A stretch of 64,000 bases of DNA, taken from assembly GCA_029262005.1 (NCBI GenBank), contig JAJDAG010000182.1, positions 46,819 to 110,818 on the forward strand. The letters run 5' to 3'. Shown here one piece after another: positions 7,757 to 17,583 of this stretch. This DNA is from Candidatus Zhuqueibacterota bacterium. GTDB taxonomy: Bacteria; Zhuqueibacterota; Zhuqueibacteria; Oceanimicrobiales; Oceanimicrobiaceae. The notes beneath the pieces are model-generated. The model saw only the letters and a program-made list of their open reading frames with translations. It was not told the DNA's origin and did no database searches. Numbering within the stretch: position 1 is the first letter of the stretch; each line of letters opens with the position of its first letter. The position numbers and the translations under genes are program-made.

Positions 7757-9354
7757 CGGGCAAGTGCAATGGCGTTGGCCAGGTAGTAACCTGTTTTCAA
7801 GGCAAATTGTGCTACCTGAGCAGCGCCTTTCAGGCTCCAGGTGGGGTCATATTCATCCAGAACTCCGTGGTAGCGTTCTTTTGCATATGATTGTAACAGT
7901 GCAGCACCCCAGCCTTTGGGTTTGCCTACATAGTCAACGCCGCTTTTGATGTAGACAGCAGGCACGCCCATTTTTACAAAGCTGAACTGATCTGAACGAA
8001 AGAAGATACCTTTTTCCGGATTCGGATCAGGCATTATTCTGACATTCATTTCATGCGCTACTTTTTGTGCGATCGAATAGATGCTGGAACGCTTTGCGCC
8101 GATGGCAATTATGTCTTTGGTCTTACCCCAAACATTGACTGCATCCACATTGATGTTTGCCGAAGTTTTTTCCAATGGAAAAACCGGGTTATTGACATAA
8201 TGGCTTGAGCCGAGTAGCCCGGACTCCTCGGCGGTAACTGCTGCAAATATGAGCGAGCGTTTTGTCTTCAGTGGGCTTTGTGAAAATCCTCTGGCTATTT
8301 CCAGCAGAGCGGCTGTGCCTGAAGCGTTGTCGAGTGCTCCGTTGAAAATGCCATCGTCTGCCGCTCCATCAATTGCGCCGAGATGGTCGTAGTGACTGGT
8401 ATAAACGATGCACTCTGTTTTTAACGCTGGATCACTGCCCTTTATTTTCGCGATGACATTCGGGGATTGCAGCGTTCGTATTTCATTTTGGATGGTTGCA
8501 TAAACTCGCAACAGCAACGGTTTAGCCTTGAAGGACGACGAGCCGGCTTCCTCGATAAGTGTATTCAAACTAAATCCGGCGGCAGTAAGTACCTCACTGG
8601 CTTTTGCTTCTGAAATCCATGCGTGCATGTTCAGGAGTCTTGTATTCTGCGCCGGTTTGACAAAAAAAAGTTCCTTTGATCGGGAGCTTTGCACCACGTT
8701 CCAGCCGTAACCTGCAAGCGCCGGCGTGTGAATTAAAATGACGCCTTCCGCGCCCCGGCGTGCTGCTTCTTCAAATTTATAGGTCCAGCGGCCGTAGTAA
8801 GTTAAGGCGTGGCCGTCAAAAAAATCTTGACTTTGCGCAATGGGCTCGTTGACAAGAATAAGCAGCACTTTACCGGTTACATCCACCCCTTCATAATCGG
8901 ACCAGTTGAATTCTGGCGCATGAATGCCGTAACCCATGAAAATGATTTCTTTGTTTCGCAGGTAGGTGAGCGGCTGTTCAATTTGGTTCCAGGCTACAAA
9001 GTCGCTACCGGCGCCTAATCGCCAGAAGCGACCGTATCCGCGCAAATTCATAGAAGGGGTTGACTTGAAACCGGTCAGTTCTACATTTTGGAAATAGCTC
9101 GAATCGCCGACGGCCGGCAATAAGCCTGCTGCCTCGAATTGTGAGGCGATGTATTTTGCAGCCAATTCACTGCCCCGGCTGCCTGGTGCTCGGCCTTCCA
9201 TAATGTCATCGGATAGCAGTTTTAAATGTGCGCGAATTTTTTGTGAGCTAATTGCTCCGTCAAGCTGTCCGAGATACTCGGGTGACTCACAGGCAGAAAT
9301 ACCGGCAATGGCCAGCATTGCAAACAGCAAACTGAGATTGTTTGTTTTTTTCAT
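7720..9354 (-). CDS. Secreted M28 aminopeptidase, lipoprotein
   Basis: This 544-aa protein has a lipoprotein signal (AGISACES, lipobox Cys about residue 22). All M28 two-zinc residues are visible: YTSHYDHLG (His), GALDNASGT (bridging Asp), VTAEESGLLG (catalytic Glu plus ligand Glu), ANINVDAVN (Asp) and YHGVLDEYD (His). A protease-associated-type insert (about residues 130-280) lies between the N-terminal part and the catalytic domain. It should remove N-terminal amino acids from peptides at the cell surface or in the periplasm. It is the first gene of a two-gene unit with the M14-like pseudopeptidase and is divergent from the POT peptide transporter, which fits peptide feeding. Confidence 0.88.
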   Translation of the reverse strand: MKKTNNLSLLFAMLAIAGISACESPEYLGQLDGAISSQKIRAHLKLLSDDIMEGRAPGSRGSELAAKYIASQFEAAGLLPAVGDSSYFQNVELTGFKSTPSMNLRGYGRFWRLGAGSDFVAWNQIEQPLTYLRNKEIIFMGYGIHAPEFNWSDYEGVDVTGKVLLILVNEPIAQSQDFFDGHALTYYGRWTYKFEEAARRGAEGVILIHTPALAGYGWNVVQSSRSKELFFVKPAQNTRLLNMHAWISEAKASEVLTAAGFSLNTLIEEAGSSSFKAKPLLLRVYATIQNEIRTLQSPNVIAKIKGSDPALKTECIVYTSHYDHLGAIDGAADDGIFNGALDNASGTAALLEIARGFSQSPLKTKRSLIFAAVTAEESGLLGSSHYVNNPVFPLEKTSANINVDAVNVWGKTKDIIAIGAKRSSIYSIAQKVAHEMNVRIMPDPNPEKGIFFRSDQFSFVKMGVPAVYIKSGVDYVGKPKGWGAALLQSYAKERYHGVLDEYDPTWSLKGAAQVAQFALKTGYYLANAIALARWQPEEQFRRRY

Positions 9355-9694
9355 TATGTTAGCAACAGAGTTTATTTAAGTTAGTCGGCGTTTCAACAAA
9401 AATGGTTTATAGCGATATGTTGTCTCCCATGTGTTGCCGGACTGTCTTTGTGCTGAGTGTGGACTCAAGTTACAAAAAGCCGCATTTATTGTCAATCAAT
9501 TATGTTTGGGCAGTTTAACGCCGGCTGTTGGCTCTATCAATAGGTCGCCTTAAACATCCTGAGGGTCAATGCTTGCCAATCAAGTATTGCAAAATTACCA
9601 TTTATTTTGTATCTTTTTTGCCATATTGTCTAGTGCTCCATCTGCTCCATCCCGAATCTGACCCTATAATTATTAATCTACGGAGGAATTTTTT
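9355..9694. other. Divergent intergenic region with a possible POT promoter
   Basis: This 340-bp stretch separates the M28 gene and the peptide transporter. TTGCAA (9587-9592), a 17-base spacer and TATCTT (9610-9615) make a plausible sigma-70-like promoter for the transporter. I see no gene or repeat in it. Confidence 0.4.
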
Positions 9695-11140
9695 ATGTTT
9701 GGTCATCCAGTTGGGCTGCGAACCCTCTTTTTTACAGAAATGTGGGAGCGCATGAGTTATTACGGTATGCGTGGACTTTTGATCTTATTTATGACCGAGG
9801 CTATTGCCAAGGGTGGTTTTGGTTACAATACTGAGACTGCCGGTGCAATTTATGGCCTTTACACTGCCGGTGTTTATTTGCTTGCTCTGCCGGGTGGCTG
9901 GATTGCAGATAGAATTCTTGGGCAACGAGATGCTGTTTTTTATGGCGGTATCGTCATCGCAGCCGGCCATTTCAGCATGGCTGTACCGTCCAAGTTCACC
10001 TTTTTTGCCGGACTTATACTGATTGTAATAGGCACTGGCTTGTTGAAGCCAAATGTTAGCGCAATTGTCGCGGATCTTTACCCGGAAGGCGGCGCACGTC
10101 GCGATGCCGGGTTCTCAATTTTTTACATGGGCATTAATGTCGGAGCCTTTGTCGGTCCGATCATTTGTAGTTATCTTGGTGAAAATATCGACTGGCACCT
10201 CGGTTTTAGCGCGGCGGGTATCGGCATGGTTTTAGGTTTGATTCAGTACAGACTTGGTTTAAAGGATTTGGGAGATGCCGGAAAACACAAAAGTGACGAC
10301 CCGGAAGAACGTTCTGCGGCAATCGGTGTTTTGTGGAAAGCACTGGGGGTTTTGGGCGGTGTCATAATCGGGTTTGGCATCCTGCAGAATACCGGATTCA
10401 CGAATGTCACTCTGGTTGGTTTTGCTGAAGCTACAGCTTATATTATTCTTGCTACAATTGCGCTGTTTTTTGGATATATTTTAATCTTCCAGAGTTGGAC
10501 AAAGGTTGAAAAAATGCGCATTGGCATGATTTTCTTCCTTTTTATTGGCGCTGCTCTGTTTTGGTCCGGATTTGAACAAGCCGGTTCTTCCCTGAACTTA
10601 TTTGCAAAAAGTCTCACGAAGCGACATGTATTCGGTTGGGAAATGCCCGCAGGGTGGTTGCAATCGGTAAATGCGCTTTTTATTATAATTATGGCGCCGG
10701 TAATTGGTTCACTTTGGGTCTGGCTTGGTTCAAGAGAGCCTTCGATTCCGGTTAAATTTGCCCTTGGTCTGGTTTTGCTAGGCTCTGGATTTTTTGTCAT
10801 GGCCTGGGCTTCGAGTTTCGCAAGTGAAACACACAAAGTTGCAATGGCCTGGTTGGTAGCAACTTATTTTTTACATACCGTAGGCGAGTTGTGCTTAAGC
10901 CCGGTTGGGCTTAGCAGTGTAACCAAACTCGCGCCACCCTCACTTGTCGGTCAAATGATGGGTGTTTGGTTCATGGGATCCGCGCTTGGTAATCTTATCG
11001 CCGGCCTTGCAGGCGGTCAGTTCGAGTCACTGCCGCTGCCGGAGTTGTTTGGTAATGTCGCCTGGATTTCTATTATCGGTGGCTTGTTTTTCTTTGTTTT
11101 GATGAAACCGATGAAAAAACTTATCGGTGGCGTCAAATAG
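9695..11140 (+). CDS. POT/PTR2 family proton-dependent oligopeptide transporter
   Basis: The protein has 481 aa and 12-14 hydrophobic segments. The POT signature ExxERxxYYG is present near the N-terminus (EMWERMSYYG). The second POT block is FSIFYMGINVGAFVGP. These carriers import di- and tripeptides with protons across the inner membrane. The start at 9695 has GGAGGAATTTTTT upstream. Together with the divergent M28 aminopeptidase it suggests peptide scavenging. Confidence 0.93.
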   Translation: MFGHPVGLRTLFFTEMWERMSYYGMRGLLILFMTEAIAKGGFGYNTETAGAIYGLYTAGVYLLALPGGWIADRILGQRDAVFYGGIVIAAGHFSMAVPSKFTFFAGLILIVIGTGLLKPNVSAIVADLYPEGGARRDAGFSIFYMGINVGAFVGPIICSYLGENIDWHLGFSAAGIGMVLGLIQYRLGLKDLGDAGKHKSDDPEERSAAIGVLWKALGVLGGVIIGFGILQNTGFTNVTLVGFAEATAYIILATIALFFGYILIFQSWTKVEKMRIGMIFFLFIGAALFWSGFEQAGSSLNLFAKSLTKRHVFGWEMPAGWLQSVNALFIIIMAPVIGSLWVWLGSREPSIPVKFALGLVLLGSGFFVMAWASSFASETHKVAMAWLVATYFLHTVGELCLSPVGLSSVTKLAPPSLVGQMMGVWFMGSALGNLIAGLAGGQFESLPLPELFGNVAWISIIGGLFFFVLMKPMKKLIGGVK

Positions 11141-11167
11141 GGCAAAACAACGATCCTCTCATTTTTT

Positions 11168-11195
11168 ATGCCGGGTGCTGCCTTGTGCCCGGCAT
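11168..11195 (+). terminator. Hairpin after the peptide transporter gene
   Basis: ATGCCGGG (11168-11175) pairs with CCCGGCAT (11188-11195) around a 12-base loop. No U-tract follows on either strand, so it may mark a transcript 3' end by stabilisation more than by intrinsic termination. Confidence 0.4.
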
Positions 11196-11381
11196 GAAAG
11201 TCATAACGCCAGGCTTTCTGCAAGAAGTGTGATTTGGCGAGTGGCAAAAGTAATCCGAAAAAACTAAGGTTGGTATTCTCTCCGCCACCGCCGTGCCCAT
11301 GTAAAAGATATTTTTGTATTCCCTGAAAAAATGAGGCAGCGTGCTGGTTGAGATACTGAAAATAATCCGGCAGGAGAAACG

Positions 11382-12257
11382 ATGCACTACGGCTGTCAGT
11401 CCATGTACAAAAATATTGAACAGGTTTTACTGAAACATCCCAAAGATGCTTTCATTTCGCAAAAACACCTGACTGATAATTGGAAAAAATTTAACTATGT
11501 TGATGTGCCGGAATATGAAACCACATTACAAGAATATCTGGTTTTTGAGGGAATAATTAAGCGGTACATTCCACATGTATATTATTTACCGCAATCAAAT
11601 CAGGTTGGAATCGATTCAATTTATACGCATGATGCCTTGAAAATCACTGAAAATGGAGCTGTTTATTTCAACACCGGAAAACCGTTAAGGAAAAATGAAG
11701 CAGCTAGAAGCGAGTCGTTTTTGCTGGAGCTCGGCGTCAAAACATTGGGGCGTATCGCGCCACCCGGTAAAATGGAAGGCGGCGATGTTGTCTGGTTGCA
11801 TGAAAAGTGCGTCGCCATCGGCCTTGGCTACCGGACGAACGAGGAAGGCATCAGGCAGTTTAAGCAGCTCACCTCCGACTTTATTGATGAATATATTGTT
11901 GTGCCCCTGCCGCATGCAGCCGGCGAAGACGCCTGCCTGCATTTAATGAGCCTGATTAGCATCATTGATAAAGATTTGGCGGTGGTTTACAGCAAATACA
12001 TGCCCGTGTTTTTTCGTGATTATTTATCGGCCAATCATTTTGAACTCGTTGAGGTCAACGCAGCAGAGTATGATCGATTGGGCGCGAATGTTCTGGCGCT
12101 GGCGCCAAGAGTCTGTTTGCTTTTGGCTGGAAATCTTCGCATTGAGAAAATGCTATTGGCAAACGGCTGCGTGGTTCATACTTACCCGGGCCGGGAATTG
12201 TCCATAAAAGGAACCGGTGGGCCAACCTGTTTGACTTGTCCAATTGCCAGAGTCTAA
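11382..12257 (+). CDS. Arginine deiminase/DDAH-like amidinohydrolase
   Basis: This 291-aa member of the pentein (guanidino-group modifying) superfamily has the acidic motif MEGGDVVWL, the substrate-binding GYRTNEEGI, a catalytic His likely in ACLHLMSLIS, and the catalytic Cys near the C-terminus in GGPTCLTCPIARV. Such enzymes hydrolyse the guanidine group of arginine, methylarginine or related compounds. The exact substrate cannot be read off. The start is ATG 11382 with AGGAG five bases upstream. It is followed after 3 bp by a RocB-like gene and then by a second pentein, so the three form an operon for guanidino or arginine catabolism. Confidence 0.75.
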   Translation: MHYGCQSMYKNIEQVLLKHPKDAFISQKHLTDNWKKFNYVDVPEYETTLQEYLVFEGIIKRYIPHVYYLPQSNQVGIDSIYTHDALKITENGAVYFNTGKPLRKNEAARSESFLLELGVKTLGRIAPPGKMEGGDVVWLHEKCVAIGLGYRTNEEGIRQFKQLTSDFIDEYIVVPLPHAAGEDACLHLMSLISIIDKDLAVVYSKYMPVFFRDYLSANHFELVEVNAAEYDRLGANVLALAPRVCLLLAGNLRIEKMLLANGCVVHTYPGRELSIKGTGGPTCLTCPIARV

Positions 12258-12260
12258 AAA

Positions 12261-13922
12261 ATGAACCGCACGCCCGACACCGTTTTTGCAGATATCCACA
12301 ATATTTTAATGAAGTATCTGCAAATTCCCAGCTTCAGCAATACCGCAGAAGAAAGGCGGGTCGATGATTTTTTTGCTGATTTTTTTTCAGCCCAGTCTTA
12401 TTTTCAAACCCATTCGAATCATTTCGGGAAATATCCGGTGCAGAAGGACGCGCTTCAGAGACATGTTCACTGGGGCTTGCGCCAGGGCGAAGGAAGCAAA
12501 ACAGTTGTCTTGATTCATCACTACGATGTTGTCGATATCGATAATTTTCAGGATAAAAAGGAATTTGCTTTCAACCCGCCACTTCTGCAAGAAAAATTAA
12601 AAATGGATTTTGACCGCCTTGATGTGGATGCAACTGCTGATTTGAAATCAGGGGAGTGGTTGTTTGGCCGTGGAACGGCAGATATGAAATCAGGCGGCGC
12701 CATTCAGCTTGCGCTTTTGCAGAAATATGCTTCGGTTCGTTCTTTCACCGGTAATGTGATCGTTTTGGCATTGCCGGATGAAGAAAATCTCTCTTCCGGT
12801 ATGCGTAGCGCCGTGAGTTTGTTGAAAACACTAAAAGACAAATATACTCTGGATTATGTTTTGATGATCAATTCGGAGCCACATCAGAGGTTTTCTAAAA
12901 ATCTGGGCGTGCTCAGTCAAGGCTCAATCGGCAAGGCAAACATGTTTGTGTATGTAAAAGGCGCCTTAACGCATGTTGGGAAAATATTTGAAGGTCTTAA
13001 TCCAAACAGCCTTCTGGCGAAAATTGTTTGGGAAACTGAAGTAGATTTAGATTTTCTCGATATTTGTGGTGACGAAGCAAGTGTCCCGCCAACTTGGATA
13101 TATATGAAAGATCGAAAAAGAAATTACGATGTGTCAACCCCTTTCGCCTCAGTTGGATATCTAAACGTTTTGAATTTCTTCTCCACACCAGATGATTTGT
13201 TAACAAAGTTGAAAAAAAAATGTGAAAATGCCATTGCCGGCATACAGAAAAAAATGAATGTTGCGCATGCAGAGTTTGAGCGCAAGAATGGCAGAACGCC
13301 TGCGCCACTTTCCTGGACGCTTCGGGTGCTGACTTTTTCCGAACTCTATAAAATTGTTTTGAGTGAGCATGGTCAAAGCTTTGAAGCGATGTTTGCCCAA
13401 GCGAGCAATAAACTGTCAAAAAAATTTCAGGACAGGGAAATTGACCTGCTGGAAATGAATAATCTGCTCGTGGAATTCTTGCTCGATATACACTCAGACC
13501 CAAATCCTTACATTGTAATTGGATTCGCGCCTCCTTTTTATCCCGGGGTTACCAATTATCAGTCCGCATCGCTGGCTGCGCAGTGTTGCGATCTTCACAA
13601 ACTGATAGATGATTTCACCAGCAAAAAATGGCATCAGCATTATCACAACAGGCATTATTACACTGGTATATCTGATCTGAGTTATTCTACCTTGAATTAC
13701 GATAAAGAATCCACCGAGTCGCTGATCTCCAATATGCCGTTGTGGGGCGATCTTTACTCAATTCCGTTTGGTGATATTGGAGAAATCTCAATGCCGTGCG
13801 TTAATATAGGGCCTTGGGGAAAAGATTTTCACAAGATGACTGAGCGGGTTCTAAAGGAGGATGTTTTTGCAAGAACACCGGCCATAATCGAGCATGTAAT
13901 TGATTCAACCTTAAAAGGATAA
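12261..13922 (+). CDS. RocB-like M20 family peptidase
   Basis: The protein has 553 aa. Metal-binding motifs of the M20/M25/M40 family are visible: VLIHHYDVVD (His and Asp), GEWLFGRGTADMKSGGA (bridging Asp) and LALPDEENLSSG (catalytic Glu pair, written DEE). The GEWLFGRG...DMKSG block and the length match RocB of the arginine utilisation pathway, whose exact reaction is still undefined. It lies 3 bp after one pentein gene and 5 bp before another, with AAAAGGATAACAAAA between the last two genes. This supports a role in arginine-derived amide or peptide hydrolysis in the cytoplasm. Confidence 0.78.
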   Translation: MNRTPDTVFADIHNILMKYLQIPSFSNTAEERRVDDFFADFFSAQSYFQTHSNHFGKYPVQKDALQRHVHWGLRQGEGSKTVVLIHHYDVVDIDNFQDKKEFAFNPPLLQEKLKMDFDRLDVDATADLKSGEWLFGRGTADMKSGGAIQLALLQKYASVRSFTGNVIVLALPDEENLSSGMRSAVSLLKTLKDKYTLDYVLMINSEPHQRFSKNLGVLSQGSIGKANMFVYVKGALTHVGKIFEGLNPNSLLAKIVWETEVDLDFLDICGDEASVPPTWIYMKDRKRNYDVSTPFASVGYLNVLNFFSTPDDLLTKLKKKCENAIAGIQKKMNVAHAEFERKNGRTPAPLSWTLRVLTFSELYKIVLSEHGQSFEAMFAQASNKLSKKFQDREIDLLEMNNLLVEFLLDIHSDPNPYIVIGFAPPFYPGVTNYQSASLAAQCCDLHKLIDDFTSKKWHQHYHNRHYYTGISDLSYSTLNYDKESTESLISNMPLWGDLYSIPFGDIGEISMPCVNIGPWGKDFHKMTERVLKEDVFARTPAIIEHVIDSTLKG

Positions 13923-13927
13923 CAAAA

Positions 13928-14692
13928 ATGTTTAATAACGCAATTGTGCGAAGGCCGTCAAAATCAATGGTGAAGGGAATAACTTCCAACCCGCAGTTGG
14001 GAATGCCTGTCTTTGAGAATGCGGCCAGCCAACATGACGAATATATCGCTACACTTGAAAAGTGCGGTGTGCATGTTCATGTTCTTGAAGCTGATGAAAA
14101 TTATCCGGATGCCTGTTTTGTTGAGGATGTCGCAGTGTGCACGCGGGAATTTTCCATGGTCGCAAATCCGGGAACGCAGACGCGAAAAGGGGAAGAGAAA
14201 GAGATTGTTCAAACATTGAAAAAATTTTATGGCCAAATCGAATGCATCAAAGAACCCGGAACACTTGAAGGCGGCGATGTGATGATGGTTGGCGACCATT
14301 TTTACATCGGTCTGTCCGGGCGAACGAATGCCGAAGGCGCCCGACAACTTATTGCTGCATTGGAAAAATATGGAATGACTGGTTCTGTGGTTGCAATGCA
14401 GGAGATGCTGCACTTGAAGACCGGCCTGGCCTACCTGGAGGACAATATTCTTCTGGTGGCCGGTGAGTTTCAAAGCAATAAACAATTCCAGGAATTTAAG
14501 AAAATCCACATAGAGCCGGACGAAGCGTATGCAGCCAATTGCATTCGCGTAAACAATGCTGTGCTCGTGCCTGCGGGTTTTGAAAAGGCGCGAGAAAAAA
14601 TAGAGGTTGCCGGCTTGTTGACGGCAACCGTCGATACATCGGAATTCCGAAAACTTGATGGCGGCTTGAGCTGCTTGTCGTTGAGGTTTTAA
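13928..14692 (+). CDS. Dimethylarginine dimethylaminohydrolase-like protein
   Basis: This 254-aa pentein has all DDAH-type landmarks: PDACFVEDVAV (FxxD substrate motif), LEGGDVMMVG, GLSGRTNAEGARQL, HLKTGLAYL (catalytic His) and GGLSCLSLRF (catalytic Cys, near the C-terminus). The family makes citrulline from N-methylated arginines or acts as an arginine deiminase. It is only distantly similar to the 291-aa pentein two genes upstream, so the operon has two distinct guanidino hydrolases. SD AAAAGGATAACAAAA precedes the ATG at 13928. Confidence 0.86.
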   Translation: MFNNAIVRRPSKSMVKGITSNPQLGMPVFENAASQHDEYIATLEKCGVHVHVLEADENYPDACFVEDVAVCTREFSMVANPGTQTRKGEEKEIVQTLKKFYGQIECIKEPGTLEGGDVMMVGDHFYIGLSGRTNAEGARQLIAALEKYGMTGSVVAMQEMLHLKTGLAYLEDNILLVAGEFQSNKQFQEFKKIHIEPDEAYAANCIRVNNAVLVPAGFEKAREKIEVAGLLTATVDTSEFRKLDGGLSCLSLRF

Positions 14693-14826
14693 TTTTTCAC
14701 AGCCCGCAACTTCTTTATGACAAAAAATTTTAATAAAAAGTGCCTCGCCAGAAACAGGCGACACATCGTGTCCTTAGTCTTGAATTTTTCAGGTAACCGC
14801 TGCAATAAACCTGGAGCGCGCTCTGG

Positions 14827-16296
14827 ATGGCAGAAAAAACCATGATGAAATTGTTAGAAATTATTGTCTGGGACTATCTGTGGGGTGTGCCACTGATTGC
14901 TATCAGCTTGTTTGTGGGTGTGTATTTTACCCTGTTTTCTGGCTTTTTTCAGTTCAGGTTTCTTCGACATATTTCTAAAGTTGTGTATGAAAAACTGTTC
15001 AGCAAGAACGAACTTGAAGAGAAAGGGACGATTTCTGCTCTGGAGGCTTTAAGTATCGCCATTGGTGCAACCATTGGCGTTGGTAATATTGCCGGCGTAG
15101 CAACAGCAATTGCTGTTGGTGGACCCGGTGCGGTTTTTTGGCTTTGGGTGGCTGGGCTACTCGGCCAAATTATTAAGATGGTGGAGGTCTCGCTCGCCGT
15201 GCATTATCGGAACACAAGCGAGACCGGAGCATGTTTTGGCGGACCAACCTACTACATCCAAAAAGGCCTAGGTGTTGAGAAAGGCATGAAAATTCTGCCG
15301 CGGATTTTGTCATTCCTTTTCATTTTTGGTTTTGGTATAGGCTTCTTTTTAACGCTGCAGAATTACACAGTCTCAGAAGCAATTTCCTCTACATTTGATG
15401 TGAGCATGATTCATGTGAGCGTCATTTATACCGTCCTGCTCTATCTTATGATCAGCGGTGGCTTGCCAGCACTGGGAAAAATAGCTGCCAGGCTAGTTCC
15501 CTTCATGTGCCTTTTTTATATTCTGGGCGGCTTGTTCATCATTTTGCTCAATGTCGAGTTACTGCCCGCTACTTTTTCTTTAATATTTGACGGTGCATTT
15601 AGCGGTACTGCTGCAGCAGGCGGCTTTGCCGGTGCGGCTTTCAGCAAAGTGATCAAAATTGGGATATCCAGAGCCGTTTTTTCCAGTGAAGCAGGTTGGG
15701 GTTCATCACCTATGATCCATGCATCCGCGAAAACAGACCACCCGTGCCGGCAAGGTATTATGGGCGTTTTTGAGGTTTTTGTGGATACAATTGTTGTTTG
15801 CACAATTACTTCTCTGGTTATCATCATCACCGGAGAATGGTCTAGCGGCGCTTCCGGAGCTGATTTGACGCTCAGTGCTTTCGAGGTTGGTATCGGTGTG
15901 ACCGGAAGGACTATTTTGGCTGTAGGAGTCCTGCTGTTTGGAATTACTACATCTTCAGGCCTGTATGCTCAGATAGAAGTTCTTGTCAGGTATTTACTTG
16001 GTGAGGGCCGTAAAGCGGAAAAGGCAATCTTAAGAATTTACAAATGGTCTTACCCGCTTCCCGGACTGGCCCTGGTAATTTATGCGGTTGCTCAGGATAT
16101 GCCGGGAACACATGTCTGGTTGTTTGCTGATATGGCAACCGCGTTTCCGATATTTGCCAATCTCATAGCTTTGCTTCTGCTCAGTAGAAAATTTTTCCAG
16201 TTGCTTGGGGATTATAAGGCCAGGTATCTTAACATTGGCACTGTTGATCCTGACTTTGCTGTTTTCCATGACAGCGGCCGAAAAAATGTGGTGTGA
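14827..16296 (+). CDS. AGCS family amino acid:sodium symporter
   Basis: The protein has 489 aa and about 10-11 membrane segments. The family signature GATIGVGNIAGVATAIAVGG is present near residue 80, and GGPTYYIQKGL follows. This family carries alanine, glycine or similar amino acids with sodium. It starts 134 bp after the DDAH-like gene and could move the amino-acid products or substrates of that operon. A second ATG lies five codons downstream, and the choice of start does not change the membrane part. Confidence 0.92.
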   Translation: MAEKTMMKLLEIIVWDYLWGVPLIAISLFVGVYFTLFSGFFQFRFLRHISKVVYEKLFSKNELEEKGTISALEALSIAIGATIGVGNIAGVATAIAVGGPGAVFWLWVAGLLGQIIKMVEVSLAVHYRNTSETGACFGGPTYYIQKGLGVEKGMKILPRILSFLFIFGFGIGFFLTLQNYTVSEAISSTFDVSMIHVSVIYTVLLYLMISGGLPALGKIAARLVPFMCLFYILGGLFIILLNVELLPATFSLIFDGAFSGTAAAGGFAGAAFSKVIKIGISRAVFSSEAGWGSSPMIHASAKTDHPCRQGIMGVFEVFVDTIVVCTITSLVIIITGEWSSGASGADLTLSAFEVGIGVTGRTILAVGVLLFGITTSSGLYAQIEVLVRYLLGEGRKAEKAILRIYKWSYPLPGLALVIYAVAQDMPGTHVWLFADMATAFPIFANLIALLLLSRKFFQLLGDYKARYLNIGTVDPDFAVFHDSGRKNVV

Positions 16297-16345
16297 GTAT
16301 GTTGCATTGGGCAAACCGGGAAGCCTGTACCCGTGTCGGATAAAT

Positions 16346-17542
16346 TCAAACAAACTCTGAGCAGATAGCATCGCAAAGCATAATGCCTTCCCGGGTCAAG
16401 CGCAGATAGCCATCACAGATTTGCATTAAATCAGCGTTGAGACTTTTACTTCCACCTAAGAGTTCTTTTTGAAATTGTTCCTGTTTGATGTTTGGTGGAA
16501 AGAATTTTTCTAAAGTGCTGCTGTAGCGCTGAAAAAAAGGAACACCTGTTTTTTGCTCAAAAGCAGTCAATTGCAAACCACGGCTTTGTCGCAGGCCAAG
16601 ATAAACACTTTCAAATTCATTTTCATCCTGAGTTAAAATCTCTGAACCATGCACTGGAAGACGTTCCTGGTTCAGGGCCGAGATGTAGGCGGCTGTGTTG
16701 CGCACATTCCAAAATCGGCGGTTATCCAAATACGAATGCGAGGAGGCACCGAGTCCGAGATACGGACTGCCGTCCCAGTATTTCTGATTGTGGCGTGAGC
16801 GATAACCGGGCTTTGCATAGTTGGAGATTTCATATTGTTCAAGTCCATGTTCTCCCAAAATATCGATGGCAGCGAGTTGCAGCGTGCGTTGACGTTCATC
16901 AGAGGCGGGTGCAAACCGTCCTTTGCGCAACTGGGTGGAAAGTGGCGTGCCTTCTTCATAAGTTAAGCTGTAAGCGGAAATATGCTGCGGCGCCAGTTCA
17001 ACAACGTGTGTCAGCGTTTGTCGCCACTGCTGCAATTGTTGCTTGGGCAACGAATAGATGAGGTCGAGACTGATGTTGTCAAACCCTGCTGCCTGTGCTG
17101 CTGTAAAAGCGCTTACCGACTGTTTCGCGGTATGGTCGCGGTCAAGAAACTTAAGTTCATTTTCATGAATAGACTGGACGCCCAGGCTGAGCCGATTCAC
17201 ACCGGCATGCCTGCAAGCGGCGAGCTTGGCCGTGTTAACGGTGTTTGGGTTTGCTTCAAGGGTAATTTCTGAATCCGATACGAAGGAAAATCGCTTCTGC
17301 GCATGCGTGATTACATCATAGATTTGTGTTGGGGTGAGAAGAGATGGGGTGCCGCCACCAAAGTACAATGTGCTGAATTGTTGCTGCTGCCACTCCTGCG
17401 TGCCGCTGTAGAGGTCTATTTCCCGGCAAATGGCCTGCAAATAAGCCGGAATTTGTTCTTCCTGATTTGCGGCCGTAAAAAAATCACAATAGCCACAGCG
17501 AATTTCACAGAACGGAATGTGAATATATAATCCGGCGGTCAT
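16346..17542 (-). CDS. hemW: HemW-like radical SAM protein (coproporphyrinogen III oxidase-like)
   Basis: This 398-aa protein starts YIHIPFCEIRCGYCDFF, the CxxxCxYC cluster motif of HemN/HemW. The HemW-type motif HNQKYWDG is present (RHNQKYWDGSPYLGLG), and YFGGGTPSLL is the second core motif. HemW is a haem chaperone that carries haem to respiratory proteins and lacks CPO activity in the forms studied. It follows lepB by 41 bp on the same strand and is the last gene of the lepA-lepB-hemW unit. Confidence 0.88.
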   Translation of the reverse strand: MTAGLYIHIPFCEIRCGYCDFFTAANQEEQIPAYLQAICREIDLYSGTQEWQQQQFSTLYFGGGTPSLLTPTQIYDVITHAQKRFSFVSDSEITLEANPNTVNTAKLAACRHAGVNRLSLGVQSIHENELKFLDRDHTAKQSVSAFTAAQAAGFDNISLDLIYSLPKQQLQQWRQTLTHVVELAPQHISAYSLTYEEGTPLSTQLRKGRFAPASDERQRTLQLAAIDILGEHGLEQYEISNYAKPGYRSRHNQKYWDGSPYLGLGASSHSYLDNRRFWNVRNTAAYISALNQERLPVHGSEILTQDENEFESVYLGLRQSRGLQLTAFEQKTGVPFFQRYSSTLEKFFPPNIKQEQFQKELLGGSKSLNADLMQICDGYLRLTREGIMLCDAICSEFV

Positions 17543-17583
17543 CTCGCAAACGCATAAAGTTTTCAGGCGTGCAAAGGGGAAGG

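Noticed and set aside
11168..11195. Hairpin after the peptide transporter as a standard intrinsic terminator
   Set aside because: No U-tract follows on either strand, so I kept it only as a low-confidence transcript-end hairpin.
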